A stretch of DNA of 64,000 bases from an uncultured Flavobacteriaceae bacterium (GTDB taxonomy: Bacteria; Bacteroidota; Bacteroidia; Flavobacteriales; Flavobacteriaceae), in assembly GCA_947504035.1 (NCBI GenBank), contig CANNGA010000004.1, positions 205,046 through 269,045 on the forward strand. Reading direction: 5' to 3'. A model generated the notes under the pieces. It saw only the letters and a program-made list of their open reading frames with translations. It was not told where the DNA came from and made no database searches. Every line of letters starts with the position of its first letter. Position 1 is the first letter of the stretch. This document shows positions 1 to 9,388 of this stretch, piece after piece. The translations under genes were made by a program, and so were the position numbers.

Positions 1-1127
1 GTACATTTTTGGACAAATTCAGATACGGCGACTTTAAGAATAGAGCATTCTATAGCAAATTCTTCTACGCCTTTAAGCTCGGCTTCTTGATGGGTGTCTT
101 TACCATTCGTTTTACGTAATTCTATACGTGTTTCAATATCTTTAGCGGCACGGTATGTCGCTGTTTCACCTACCCAACAATTGGTGGCCATTTCAGCTAT
201 TTTTTGACGAATAGCTCCAAAACTAGAAATTGGAGTTTTAAATTGAATGCGCTCGTTTGCGTATTTCACCGATTCTGTGATGGTACGACGTTGGGCGTCT
301 AAACAGGCTGCGGCTAATTTAATACGACCAACATTAAGGGCATTCATCGCTATTTTAAAGCCGTTACCACGAGTGGATAGCATGTTTTCTACAGGAACGA
401 CTGTATCATTAAAAAAGACTTGACGTGTAGAAGAGGCGCGAATACCGAGTTTGTGTTCTTCTTCACCTAAGGTAATACCATTAGGTGTTTCAGGAGCATA
501 TTCTACAATAAACCCTGTAATATTTTTATCGTCTTCGATACGTGCAAATACAATCATCACATTACAAAAGCCAGCGTTAGAAATCCACATTTTCTGACCT
601 GTAATTTTATAAGATTTGCCATCGCTAGACAGTACTGCTTTTGTGCGACCAGAGTTGGCGTCACTACCCGCAGTAGGTTCTGTTAAACAATAAGCGCCAA
701 ACCATTCGCCAGACGCCAATTTAGGGACATATTTTTGTTTTTGAGCTTCATTACCGTAGAGTGTAATTGGCATTGTACCAATACCCGTATGCGCTCCAAA
801 AGCGGTACTAAAAGACCCCGTAGCGCCAGAAATATAATCACAAACCAAACAAGTGTCTACAAAGCCCATACCCATACCGCCATAAGCATCTGGTACAGCT
901 ACACTTAAAAAACCAAGTTCTCCAGCTTGACGCATACACGATTCTGTAAGCGCGTAATCTTTCTTTTCGAATTGGGCTTTTTTGGCCCAGATTTCACGAT
1001 CTACGAATTCGGTCACAGCCTCCTTCATCATCAATTGGTCTTCGTTAAAATCTTCTGGTGTAAAAATGTCTTCGCAGCTGGTTTCTCTAACTAAAAACTG
1101 GCCGCCTCTTATGATGTCTTGTTCCAT
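1..1127 (-). CDS. fadE: Acyl-CoA dehydrogenase, partial (C-terminus beyond window)
   Basis: FAD-dependent enzyme for the first oxidation step of fatty acyl-CoA beta-oxidation. About 375 codons are open from an ATG at 1125-1127 to the window edge, so the 3' part is missing. The translation starts MEQDIIRGGQFLVRE and continues with the N-terminal helical domain typical of the long (about 600 residue) Bacteroidetes acyl-CoA dehydrogenases. The middle beta domain and the start of the C-terminal helical domain (VAVSEFVQKC at the edge) follow. It lies 109 bp downstream of the thiolase gene on the same strand. The order fadN-fadA-fadE matches the Bacillus subtilis beta-oxidation operon, which is the basis of the symbol. 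Family assignment is secure, chain-length specificity is not. Confidence 0.9.
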   Translation of the reverse strand, partial: MEQDIIRGGQFLVRETSCEDIFTPEDFNEDQLMMKEAVTEFVDREIWAKKAQFEKKDYALTESCMRQAGELGFLSVAVPDAYGGMGMGFVDTCLVCDYISGATGSFSTAFGAHTGIGTMPITLYGNEAQKQKYVPKLASGEWFGAYCLTEPTAGSDANSGRTKAVLSSDGKSYKITGQKMWISNAGFCNVMIVFARIEDDKNITGFIVEYAPETPNGITLGEEEHKLGIRASSTRQVFFNDTVVPVENMLSTRGNGFKIAMNALNVGRIKLAAACLDAQRRTITESVKYANERIQFKTPISSFGAIRQKIAEMATNCWVGETATYRAAKDIETRIELRKTNGKDTHQEAELKGVEEFAIECSILKVAVSEFVQKC

Positions 1128-1236
1128 ATGTATCCCATGGCATTCCTAAAAATGACGTGTTATTTGGGTGTTTTTTTAATTAAACTTAGTTTTATTTATG
1201 AGTTGGTATTATTATGTTACTGTGGCTACATAGCGG

Positions 1237-2427
1237 TTATTTTAAAAATTCAAAAATACCACAAGCACCTTGTCCAGTCCCTACGCACATGGTTACGGCG
1301 CCGTATTTGCCTTGCATATCGCGTTTGCGCATTTCATCAAATAATTGCACCGATAATTTTGCACCTGTACAGCCCAAAGGATGCCCTAAAGCGATGGCAC
1401 CACCGTTAACATTTATGAGGTCTGCATTAAGGTCTAATTCTCTAATTACAGCTAAAGATTGAGAGGCAAAGGCTTCATTAAGTTCTATAAGGTCTAAATC
1501 ACTTTGTTTAAGCCCCGCCTGTTTTAATGCTTTAGGAATGGCTTTTACAGGGCCAATGCCCATAATACGAGGTTCTACACCTGCTGCGGCATAGTTTACC
1601 AATCGGGCAATAGGCTCTAGGTTTAATTCTTTTACCATGGCTTCACTCATTACCATAACAAATGCAGCACCATCACTCATCTGTGAGGAATTCCCAGCGG
1701 TAACACTACCACCTTGAGCAAATACAGGACGTAACTTGGCTAAGGCATTAATGTTTGTTCCTTTTCTAGGGCCTTCATCTTTGGTAACGGTATAGCTTTT
1801 AGTGGCTTTTTTACCATTAGCATCAATATATGTTTGTTCTACTTCTATGGGGACGATTTGATCTTGAAATCTGTTTTCAGCCTGAGCCTTTAATGCTTTG
1901 AGGTGTGAATTATAGGCAAATTCATCTTGATCTTCTCGAGAGACTTTAAATTCGTTGGCAACAGCTTCTGCGGTGTTTCCCATGCCCCAGTAGTATTCTT
2001 CATGTCCCGATTTTGCCAAATCGTAATTAAGATCGGTTTTATAGCCTGTCATAGGCACAGCGCTCATACTTTCTGCGCCACCTGCAATAATACAATCGGC
2101 CATACCTGCTTGTATTTTAGCGGTAGCAATGCCAATGGTTTCAATACCAGAGGAACAAAAACGATTTACGGTAACGCCCGGTACATCTACGGTGTTTAAT
2201 CCCATTAGTGAGATAAGTCGGGCCATATTAAGACCTTGAGATCCTTCAGGCATGGCATTACCAACAATAACGTCATCAATACGTGTTTTGTCTAGTTGCG
2301 GTAACTCGGCCATCATATATTTAATGGTTTCGGCAGCGAGTTCATCGGTACGTTTAAATCTAAATACACCACGAGGCGCTTTGCCTATGGCGGTTCTGTA
2401 TGCTTTTACTATATATGCTTGTTTCAT
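1237..2427 (-). CDS. fadA: Acetyl-CoA C-acyltransferase (3-ketoacyl-CoA thiolase)
   Basis: Catalyses thiolytic cleavage of 3-ketoacyl-CoA to acetyl-CoA and a shortened acyl-CoA, the last step of beta-oxidation. The 396-residue length is normal for the family. The catalytic residues are all visible: nucleophile Cys91 in NRFCSSG, His349 in [11 protein letters not shown], and Cys381 in MCVGTGQG. It sits between the dehydrogenase/hydratase gene (97 bp upstream) and the acyl-CoA dehydrogenase gene. It is therefore read as part of one fatty-acid degradation transcript headed by the MarR gene. A biosynthetic acetoacetyl-CoA thiolase is possible from sequence alone, but the neighbours favour degradation. 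Confidence 0.95.
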   Translation of the reverse strand: MKQAYIVKAYRTAIGKAPRGVFRFKRTDELAAETIKYMMAELPQLDKTRIDDVIVGNAMPEGSQGLNMARLISLMGLNTVDVPGVTVNRFCSSGIETIGIATAKIQAGMADCIIAGGAESMSAVPMTGYKTDLNYDLAKSGHEEYYWGMGNTAEAVANEFKVSREDQDEFAYNSHLKALKAQAENRFQDQIVPIEVEQTYIDANGKKATKSYTVTKDEGPRKGTNINALAKLRPVFAQGGSVTAGNSSQMSDGAAFVMVMSEAMVKELNLEPIARLVNYAAAGVEPRIMGIGPVKAIPKALKQAGLKQSDLDLIELNEAFASQSLAVIRELDLNADLINVNGGAIALGHPLGCTGAKLSVQLFDEMRKRDMQGKYGAVTMCVGTGQGACGIFEFLK

Positions 2428-2524
2428 TTTTTTAGGCTTTTAGAGCTATTAGCTTAGGGCTTCTAGCATCACACAATTGTTTTAGAATGCCAATAGCAAG
2501 GTGCTACAGGCGTTTCGCTTAGGC

Positions 2525-4930
2525 TTAATTTCTAAGCGGTTTTCCTGTTTTGAGCATGTGTTGTATACGTTCTAAGGTTTTACGTTCGGTACACAGGCTT
2601 AAAAAGGCTTCGCGTTCAAGGTCTAGTAAGTACTGTTCGGTAACTAGTGTGGGTTCTGATAAATCACCACCTGCCATTACATAGGCCAGTTTATTAGCTA
2701 TTTTTTGATCATGAGCACTGATGTAGTTACTCGCTTCCATAGCGTCTGTACCGACTAAAAACATCCCTAAGGCTTGTTTTCCTAATACTTTTACATCTTT
2801 GCGTTTTGGTGGTTGTGTGTAGCCGGCATCTGCAAGCAGTTTGGCATGGGCTTTTGCTGTCGCAATTTGGCGATCTTTGTTTACAACAACGACATCTTTG
2901 CCTTTTTGAAGCACTCCTAAATCAAAGGCTTCATAAGCTGAGGTAGAAACTTTGGCCATACCCACGGTTAAAAAGTACTCTTGCAATACATTTAATTCTA
3001 CATCTCCTTTCCTAAATGTATCTGATGCACGAAGTGCCATTTCTTTAGAACCAGCGCCACCAGGAATTACACCAACACCAAATTCTACAAGTCCCATATA
3101 AGTTTCTGCTGCAGCGACAACTTTATCGGCATGCATGGAAAGCTCGCAAGCACCACCTAAAGCCATGCCATGCGGTGCTGCTACGGTTGGAATAGAGGAA
3201 TAGCGCATGCGCATCATGGTATCTTGAAAATACTTTATGGCCGCATTTAATTCGTCGTATTCTTGTTCTACAGCCATCATAAAAATCATGCCTATATTTG
3301 CCCCTACAGAGAAATTAGGGCCTTGATTGCCTATAACGAGTCCATCAAAATCTTTTTGAGCAATGTCTATGGCTTTATTTAAGCCCGATAGCACATCACC
3401 TCCTATGGTATTCATTTTAGATTGAAATTCACAGTTTAATATGCCATCTCCCAAATCTTCAACCACTACGCCAGAGTTTTTAAACACTTCGTTTGACGTT
3501 CTTATATTATCGAGAATAATGAAGGCTTCTTGACCTGGTATTTTGGTTTGGGTCTTTGTAGGGCTATCGTAATAGTAAGTAGCACCGTTAGTGACTGTAT
3601 AGAATGTTTTGCTTCCAGAAGCTAGCATGTCTTCTACCCAAGGTGCAGGCGTTAGGCCTTCTGCTTTTATAAATGCAATCCCTTCTGCAACACCTACGGC
3701 ATCCCATATTTGAAAAGGGCCGTGTTCCCATCCAAATCCTGCTTTCATGGCATCATCTATTTTGTAGATGTCATCGGAGATTTCTGGAATTCTATAACTT
3801 ACATAGGCAAATAATTGTGCAAAGGTTTTACGGTAAAATTCACCTGCTTTGTCTTTACCTGATACTAAAACTTTAAAGCGGTCAACAACTTTATCTATAG
3901 ATTTGGTAAGTTCTAAGGTCGCAAACTTTGCTTTTTTAGCACTGCGATAGCTTAGGGTGTCTAAGTCTAAGGTTAAAATTTCTTTTTTACCATCGGTAAC
4001 TTGTTTTTTATAAAAACCTTGGCCTGTTTTACTTCCAAGCCATTTTTCAGTGACCATGGTGTTGATAAAGTCGGGTAATTTAAAGAGTTCCAGACGCTCA
4101 TCGTTTTTGCAGTGTTCTGCAATACCATTGGCTACATGTACAAGTGTATCTAAGCCTACAACGTCTACGGTTCTAAATGTCGCAGACTTTGGTCTGCCTA
4201 TCACTGGGCCTGTAAGTTTATCAACCTCTTCTACGGTTAAATTCATAGCCTTAACGGTATGAAATAAACTCATAATGCTAAATATACCCACACGATTGCC
4301 AATAAAAGCAGGGGTGTCTTTAGCCCTAACAGTTGTTTTACCCAAATACTGTTCACCATAGCTGTTTAAAAATTCTAAGACGGCAGGATCTGTTTTAGGG
4401 CCAGGAATGATTTCGAATAATTTTAAATACCGTGGGGGATTAAAAAAGTGTGTCCCACAGAAATGCTTTTGAAAGTCTTCACTTCTGCCTTCACTCATAA
4501 ATTTTATAGGGATACCAGAGGTGTTAGAAGTAATTAATGTACCTGGTGTTCTGTGTTTTTCCAGGTTTTCAAACACCTTTTGTTTGATGTCTAAACGCTC
4601 TACAACTACCTCTATAATCCAATCGACATTTGCGACTTTAGCAATGTCGTCTTCTAAATTACCTGTCGTGATTCGCGTTGCAAATTTTTGATGGTAAATA
4701 GGCGATGGTTTGGATTTTAGAGCAGCTTTTAAAGCATCGTTAACTAATCGATTTCTAACGCTTTTGTCTTTTAAAGATAAACCTTTGGCTTCTTCAGCTG
4801 GGCTGAGTGCATTAGGTACAATGTCTAGAAGTAAAACTTCTATGCCAATATTTGCAAAATGGCAAGCGATACCGCTGCCCATGATACCAGAACCTACAAC
4901 AGCGACTTTTTTAATGATTCGTTTCCCCAT
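2525..4930 (-). CDS. fadN: 3-hydroxyacyl-CoA dehydrogenase / enoyl-CoA hydratase fusion (FadN type)
   Basis: Bifunctional enzyme carrying out hydration and NAD-dependent oxidation in beta-oxidation. The 801 residues begin with a Rossmann fold (GSGIMGSG at 13-20) and the hydroxyacyl-CoA dehydrogenase dyad His161 (CGTHFFNPP) and Glu173 (FEIIPG). A crotonase-type hydratase domain follows in the C-terminal half, with FSVGAN and GGACELSMHAD oxyanion/catalytic segments. Dehydrogenase-first order is that of FadN, the reverse of E. coli FadB. It starts 12 bp after the MarR gene and is very probably co-transcribed with it. Function is well supported. Confidence 0.95.
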   Translation of the reverse strand: MGKRIIKKVAVVGSGIMGSGIACHFANIGIEVLLLDIVPNALSPAEEAKGLSLKDKSVRNRLVNDALKAALKSKPSPIYHQKFATRITTGNLEDDIAKVANVDWIIEVVVERLDIKQKVFENLEKHRTPGTLITSNTSGIPIKFMSEGRSEDFQKHFCGTHFFNPPRYLKLFEIIPGPKTDPAVLEFLNSYGEQYLGKTTVRAKDTPAFIGNRVGIFSIMSLFHTVKAMNLTVEEVDKLTGPVIGRPKSATFRTVDVVGLDTLVHVANGIAEHCKNDERLELFKLPDFINTMVTEKWLGSKTGQGFYKKQVTDGKKEILTLDLDTLSYRSAKKAKFATLELTKSIDKVVDRFKVLVSGKDKAGEFYRKTFAQLFAYVSYRIPEISDDIYKIDDAMKAGFGWEHGPFQIWDAVGVAEGIAFIKAEGLTPAPWVEDMLASGSKTFYTVTNGATYYYDSPTKTQTKIPGQEAFIILDNIRTSNEVFKNSGVVVEDLGDGILNCEFQSKMNTIGGDVLSGLNKAIDIAQKDFDGLVIGNQGPNFSVGANIGMIFMMAVEQEYDELNAAIKYFQDTMMRMRYSSIPTVAAPHGMALGGACELSMHADKVVAAAETYMGLVEFGVGVIPGGAGSKEMALRASDTFRKGDVELNVLQEYFLTVGMAKVSTSAYEAFDLGVLQKGKDVVVVNKDRQIATAKAHAKLLADAGYTQPPKRKDVKVLGKQALGMFLVGTDAMEASNYISAHDQKIANKLAYVMAGGDLSEPTLVTEQYLLDLEREAFLSLCTERKTLERIQHMLKTGKPLRN

Positions 4931-4942
4931 ATTTTATGAAAT

Positions 4943-5389
4943 CTAAGGTGTTTTAGTGTTATATATTTTTTTGTTACATACCATTTCATTGATTGTTTCT
5001 GCAACTTCATAGAAATGATTTAATTTCTCTTGAGATATATGTTTTCGAATGGCGTCGTTAAACTTTAAAACTTTATCTTTTGATAAATCTCTCTTAATTT
5101 TACCCAGAGCTGTAAGGTGTATTAAAACTCCTCTGCCGTCTTCTGGGTTTGGTCGTCTTTCAATAAGACCACGTTCTTGCATTGTTTTTACAATGCGCGA
5201 TAAACTCGTTGCTTCCATGCCCATTTTAGGCCCTAAAGCTGTAGACGGCGTGCCATCATCAGGATCGATACTTAACAACGTAAAGCCTATAGCCATAGTG
5301 ATATCAAACTTAGCGGCCTCTTCATTATACATTTTATTTACGGTAAGCCAAGTGGTTCTTAGCACGTAATCTATGGTTTTGTCTTTCAT
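4943..5389 (-). CDS. MarR-family transcriptional regulator
   Basis: A 148-residue winged-helix protein of normal MarR size. The recognition helix and wing lie around residues 55-110 (TSLSRIVKTMQERGLIERRPN and the following DGRG-containing wing). It is the first gene of the fadN-fadA-fadE block, 12 bp before fadN, so it most likely senses an acyl-CoA or fatty acid and controls its own operon. This is inference from position. A palindrome and a TATATTTG promoter box lie just upstream and would allow autoregulation. The ligand is not visible from sequence. Confidence 0.9.
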   Translation of the reverse strand: MKDKTIDYVLRTTWLTVNKMYNEEAAKFDITMAIGFTLLSIDPDDGTPSTALGPKMGMEATSLSRIVKTMQERGLIERRPNPEDGRGVLIHLTALGKIKRDLSKDKVLKFNDAIRKHISQEKLNHFYEVAETINEMVCNKKIYNTKTP

Positions 5390-5408
5390 CCTCGAGAGTT
5401 AGGTTTCT

Positions 5409-5416
5409 CAAATATA
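5409..5416 (-). promoter_or_regulatory. Candidate -7 promoter box of the MarR-fad operon
   Basis: TATATTTG on the minus strand matches the Bacteroidetes TAnnTTTG element. It lies about 20 bases upstream of the MarR start codon. I do not see a clear -33 TTG at 19 bp spacing. Confidence 0.5.
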
Positions 5417-5425
5417 ATGAAAATA

Positions 5426-5443
5426 TACTATGCATGCATAATA
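5426..5443. promoter_or_regulatory. Palindrome, candidate MarR operator
   Basis: The 12-base core TATGCATGCATA (5429-5440) is a perfect palindrome, and flanking TA pairs extend the symmetry to 5426-5443. It lies just upstream of the -7 box of the MarR gene, where a bound dimer would block RNA polymerase. Binding by the adjacent MarR protein is inferred. Confidence 0.5.
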
Positions 5444-5591
5444 AATAGTCGTAAATTAATACGATATATTACAGTGTTGACAACTAAAATAGGGTAGGTA
5501 TATACCTTATTTTAAGGACTGCTAGTAATACGTCTTTGTATTAGTTGTAAGCTTACATTGGGATTTATCAAATTTGGTGTTATATGGTATT

Positions 5592-7373
5592 TTAGTTTAT
5601 GGTTACGGGTCTGTATATTTTTTCAATTAAATGGGCGTACATTGTTTTAACAACGGCTCTTTTTACTTTCATGGTAGGCGTAAGATGCCCGCCGTCTATA
5701 GACCAAACGTCTGGTGTTATTTCAAAACGTTTAATTTGCTCCCATTTTCCAAATTTAGCATTACAGCGGTCAATTTCTTGTTGGAGGCGTTCTTGTACAA
5801 TTTTAGAGGCGGCCATTGCTGGTAAATTATCGTCTACATCATGCTTTTTAAGTTTGATCCAGTCGCGTACAAATTCAATATTAATTTGTATTAAAGCAGC
5901 AGGCATTTTTTCCCCTTCACCTATCACCATAATTTGTTCTATAAATCGTGATTGCTTCAAGTCATTTTCTAAAAGCGCGGGGATGATGTATTTGCCACCA
6001 GAAGTTTTAAACATTTCTTTTTTACGTCCTGTTATTTTTAAGAAGCCGTCTGGATCTATTTCACCTTTATCGCCTGTATGAAAATAATTTCCTGTCATTA
6101 CACTGGCAGTTTTAGCGGGATCTTTGTAATAGCCTAGCATGACATTAGGCCCCTTACATAAAATTTCACCGTCTTCTGCTATTTTAACTTCAACACCATC
6201 AATTACACGCCCTACACTACCTATTTTCCAACCACCGTTGCGTTTATCACTAGCAGAAATACCAGGGGAGGTTTCTGTAAGTCCATAACATTCCATAACA
6301 GGCATATTTGCTGCGCCGAAAATACGCCCCAATCTAGGTTGTAAAGCAGCACTACCAGAAGCCATAAATATAATTTGACCACCTAAAGCGTCTTGCCATT
6401 TGCTAAAAATGAGTTTTCTCGCAATACTAAGTTTAAAATTATAGAGGGCGCCATTTGCATTATAGGGTTGAAATTGATCTCCTAAGTCTACTGCCCAAAA
6501 GAATAGTTTCTTTTTGATACCTGTAAGCTCACTGCCTTTGGCCATGATTTTATCGTATACTTTTTCAATGAGCCTAGGGACTACAGTCATAGTATGGGGT
6601 TTAATTTCTTTGGCATTGTCACCAATTTTATCGATGGCTTCTGCAAAGTAAATTTCGGTACCTAAATATTGATAAAGATAGGTGAACACACGTTCAAAAA
6701 TATGACATATAGGCAAGAAGCTTAATGCTCTTGAGTGTTCAGGTAAGGGACAACGTTTTTGTGCTGAAATAACATTAGATACAATATTGTGGTGTGATAA
6801 CATCACACCTTTAGGTTTTCCTGTGGTTCCAGAGGTGTATATTATCGTAGCCAACTCATCGGATTTTACATCTGCTTTTCTAGCGTCGACCTCTTCTTGG
6901 TTACTGGTGTCTTTCCCTAATTCTAAAAGTTCAGAATAGTGTTTAGAACCGCTAATATGATCGAAGGTATAGACTTCTTTAAGACCTGTTTTAGATTTTA
7001 CTTTGTTTATTTTTTCCAGCACATCAGAGCAGGATACAAAGCAGTATGTAGATTCACTGTGGTTCAATACATATTCGTAATCATCGGCACTAATTGTAGG
7101 ATAGATGGGGATGTTTTGTGCACCAACCTGTAAAATACCAATGTCTACAATATTCCATTCTGTTCTATTTGTAGAAGCAATAATAGCAATTTTATCGTTT
7201 TTTTGAACACCTAAGCGCAACAAAGCTCTACTTATCGCATTGGCTTTATCGATATACTCTTGTGTAGAGGTTTTTATCCAATTGTTGTTAGACTTGGTAA
7301 CCAGAGCAGCTTCTAAGGGGTGGTGCTTTAGTTGGTAATACGGAAAATCAAAAAGTCTTGTAATTGCTTTCAT
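5592..7373 (-). CDS. Long-chain-fatty-acid--CoA ligase (AMP-forming)
   Basis: Activates free fatty acids to acyl-CoA through an acyl-adenylate, feeding the adjacent beta-oxidation genes. The 593-residue protein carries the AMP-binding P-loop YTSGTTGKPKG (179-189), the ECYGLTETSPG motif near residue 360, and the C-terminal TGDKGEIDPDGFLKITGRKKE hinge. This is the architecture of the long-chain (Faa1/FadD15-like) group. It is separated from the MarR gene by about 200 bp and so probably has its own promoter. Substrate chain length is inferred from family and neighbours. Confidence 0.92.
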   Translation of the reverse strand: MKAITRLFDFPYYQLKHHPLEAALVTKSNNNWIKTSTQEYIDKANAISRALLRLGVQKNDKIAIIASTNRTEWNIVDIGILQVGAQNIPIYPTISADDYEYVLNHSESTYCFVSCSDVLEKINKVKSKTGLKEVYTFDHISGSKHYSELLELGKDTSNQEEVDARKADVKSDELATIIYTSGTTGKPKGVMLSHHNIVSNVISAQKRCPLPEHSRALSFLPICHIFERVFTYLYQYLGTEIYFAEAIDKIGDNAKEIKPHTMTVVPRLIEKVYDKIMAKGSELTGIKKKLFFWAVDLGDQFQPYNANGALYNFKLSIARKLIFSKWQDALGGQIIFMASGSAALQPRLGRIFGAANMPVMECYGLTETSPGISASDKRNGGWKIGSVGRVIDGVEVKIAEDGEILCKGPNVMLGYYKDPAKTASVMTGNYFHTGDKGEIDPDGFLKITGRKKEMFKTSGGKYIIPALLENDLKQSRFIEQIMVIGEGEKMPAALIQINIEFVRDWIKLKKHDVDDNLPAMAASKIVQERLQQEIDRCNAKFGKWEQIKRFEITPDVWSIDGGHLTPTMKVKRAVVKTMYAHLIEKIYRPVTIN

Positions 7374-7669
7374 ATAATGGTACGGGGTGTATTATCGCAA
7401 ATTATAAAAATTAACGAGATTTACAAATTAATACTTTTATAGCAATTTAATACTTTTGAGATGTAATTTTTAAAATATTAATAACTATTTAACGAATAAT
7501 TAGTGATTTTTGAAATGTACGGGGGTTCTAAAGAATGCTAAACTTATGTTTTTCAAGCTAAAGGAGTTGTTTTTTAGTAAAACTAAGATGATGTGAACTG
7601 CATTGGGATTGTATTTTATATGATGGAGATCAAACAGGATGTATACGAAAATAAATACAAGCAAAATAG

Positions 7670-7903
7670 TTATATTTGGTATGCGACCAATTTGAAATAC
7701 ATAACTGTAATCGTGTAGCACTTCTTTAATAAGGCAGTGTGTAGTATTAAGTTTGAAATTAGTTCTCCCATCACATCCAGTTCTTCGTCTTTCAAGGAAG
7801 GAACTTCTGTTAAGGCTTCTAATGTTTCAATAGTTTCAACAACGAAATCTTCGTCGTTGGCTTCTATAAAATTTGTTAAGTGTTTAATTACTGGTAACTT
7901 CAT
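7670..7903 (-). pseudogene. Truncated DUF6952-family protein
   Basis: The first roughly 50 residues (MKLPVIKHLTNFIEAND onward to GELISN) look like the small DUF6952 protein that in flavobacteria follows a thioredoxin gene. After that the expected C-terminus is replaced by unrelated residues (LILHTALLKKCYTITV and so on). Its start overlaps the end of the thioredoxin frame by 20 bases, the normal arrangement of this pair. Because the upstream thioredoxin gene is also broken, I read this as a decaying gene. Family assignment is from memory of the N-terminal sequence. Confidence 0.6.
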
Positions 7904-8175
7904 TAACGAGATCTTTTAAAACATCAAACTTATTGGTTTGAACTTGGTTAATAAATTCGCCATTTTTAAAAGTAGCAAAGGTTGGTAAATTATCTACTGT
8001 AGCTAATTTTCTAGATTCAGGAAATTTTTCGGCATCGGCTATAACAAAGGTGATGTCTTCAAGTTCTGAAGCTAATTTTTTAACCTTAGGCTTCATGATG
8101 CGACAATTACCACACCAAGTTGCGAGTATTGAACAACTACAGTTTTATGTTCTGCGATAAGGTTTTGAAGCTTAA
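7884..8175 (-). pseudogene. Thioredoxin-family gene broken by a one-base deletion before the CxxC site
   Basis: The intact downstream frame gives MKPKVKKLASELEDITF and so on, a thioredoxin C-terminal half with the cis-Pro segment DNLPTFATFKNG. Upstream in a second frame the gene reads KLQNLIAEHKTVVVQYS. The active-site stretch ATWCGNCRIMKPK is present in the first frame but not joined to QYS, because one base is missing between them (near 8125-8135). The expected N-terminal start is also absent, with a stop codon a few codons before KLQNL. A full active thioredoxin cannot be made from this copy without frameshifting. The alternative is a sequencing error, although the truncated partner gene argues for real decay. 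Confidence 0.7.
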
Positions 8176-8263
8176 TATTAGTAGAACATCTTGTTTGTTA
8201 CAGTTAATTCAACGCAACCATTTTATTACAATTGCATCTTATTAGAAACGAAATACATTAATT

Positions 8264-8716
8264 ATGATAAAAAATGTTTTAATTGTTTTATTATCAATAT
8301 TTACTTTAAGCTGTAATACTGATGATGATTCGGAAATTGTAAGTGTTGAATCTACTTTAATAGCTAAAGGGGAACTTTCTGGAAATGGCTCAGAGGGAAT
8401 TAGTCGCCAAAATTTGATAATATCAAACGAAACAACTTGGAATAGTTTAATAACTCAGATGAATTTAGTGAATACTATATCTGATAGTTTTTTGGAAACA
8501 GATATTGACTTTTCTAAATATAAAATTATTGCCGTATTTGGTGAAATAAAAGGAAATGGAGGCCATAGTTTGGAGTTAGATATTATAAATAATTTAGATA
8601 ATATAATCGTTAAAATAACAGATATAGCCCCTGAAGGAAATGCAACTACAGTGGTTACTCAACCTTTTCATATTGTAAAAATTACAAATTCTGATTTATC
8701 GATAGTATTTGAATAA
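8264..8716 (+). CDS. Small lipoprotein with PrcB-like C-terminal domain
   Basis: The 150-residue protein has a lipoprotein signal peptide with lipobox cysteine Cys17 (FTLSC), followed by a run of Asp residues. The C-terminal half (roughly 80-148: IIAVFGEIKGNGGHSLEL, then TQPFHIVKI) resembles the PrcB C-terminal domain found in small secreted Bacteroidetes lipoproteins. Its biochemical role is unknown. It is divergently oriented from the broken thioredoxin pair and convergent with the eCIS block, and stands alone. Confidence 0.75.
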   Translation: MIKNVLIVLLSIFTLSCNTDDDSEIVSVESTLIAKGELSGNGSEGISRQNLIISNETTWNSLITQMNLVNTISDSFLETDIDFSKYKIIAVFGEIKGNGGHSLELDIINNLDNIIVKITDIAPEGNATTVVTQPFHIVKITNSDLSIVFE

Positions 8717-9069
8717 AAACGTGCTACACAAGTATACAAAAACGTAGGGCGATCTAAGTTTAATCGAAGATAAACTGTCATTATTAATGAAGTCGCTAGA
8801 TATAAAAAGCATACCCTATACGAACCGTATTTTATGAATAAAGCGTATGGTCCCAGCGTTTATAGGGTAATAGTTGCCAAAGCATAGGCTTTGTTCCTCT
8901 AATCCAGATTATGCCTTGTAACACCGTCAAGAGGGTTTCAAATACCATAAACACTACTATTTTATTAATTTCAGCGTAGTTATCATTACGTTTAAATTAA
9001 AAGATATAACGTAGCGCCAGTGTTTACAGGAGTAGAAAAACTATAATAGATGTTGTAATGAATTTGGGC
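8717..9069. other. Intergenic region with a spaced inverted repeat
   Basis: No convincing gene. TACCCTATA (8812-8820) and TATAGGGTA (8861-8869) form a perfect 9-base inverted repeat with a 40-base spacer. The region lies between the converging lipoprotein gene and the end of the eCIS block, so a terminator role is possible. It has no T-run and I make no firm call. Confidence 0.4.
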
Positions 9070-9384
9070 TTAAGTGACAGTCTCAATAGCCTCCCATAAT
9101 TGCTCAACAATAGCATTCCAAAGTTTCTCTATAGTAACCGATAAAAGGCCTTTTAGTGTATTCACAAAGTTGAGAGCCATAGCTTCTAGACCATCTAAAA
9201 AAAACGTTTTTAAATCGTCGTCTATATCTCCGTTTAAAATACCTTTTTTAATGATTTGTGTTTGCTTTGCAATGGCTTCAATTTGTCTTTCACTAAATCC
9301 GTGCACGGTTGCGATGTCTTTTTCGAGTATGTTAGAAGCCACGTCTTTTATAGTAGCCATAATTTGTAGTACCTGTGCATCCAT
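9070..9384 (-). CDS. Unknown 104-residue helical protein at the end of the eCIS block
   Basis: I do not recognise a family. The protein is short, probably mostly helical, has no signal peptide, and ends in a hydrophobic amphipathic stretch (LSVTIEKLWNAIVEQLWEAIE). It follows the lipoprotein gene by 4 bp and therefore shares its transcript. A gene at the distal end of an eCIS cluster is a place where cargo or accessory genes are often found, but nothing in the sequence shows a toxin domain. An assembly factor or a lysis-associated peptide is equally possible. Confidence 0.7.
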   Translation of the reverse strand: MDAQVLQIMATIKDVASNILEKDIATVHGFSERQIEAIAKQTQIIKKGILNGDIDDDLKTFFLDGLEAMALNFVNTLKGLLSVTIEKLWNAIVEQLWEAIETVT

Positions 9385-9388
9385 ACGA

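Noticed and set aside
7500..7721. 73-codon minus-strand frame after the DUF6952 fragment
   Set aside because: Hydrophobic low-complexity translation in AT-rich decaying DNA, no start context or family.
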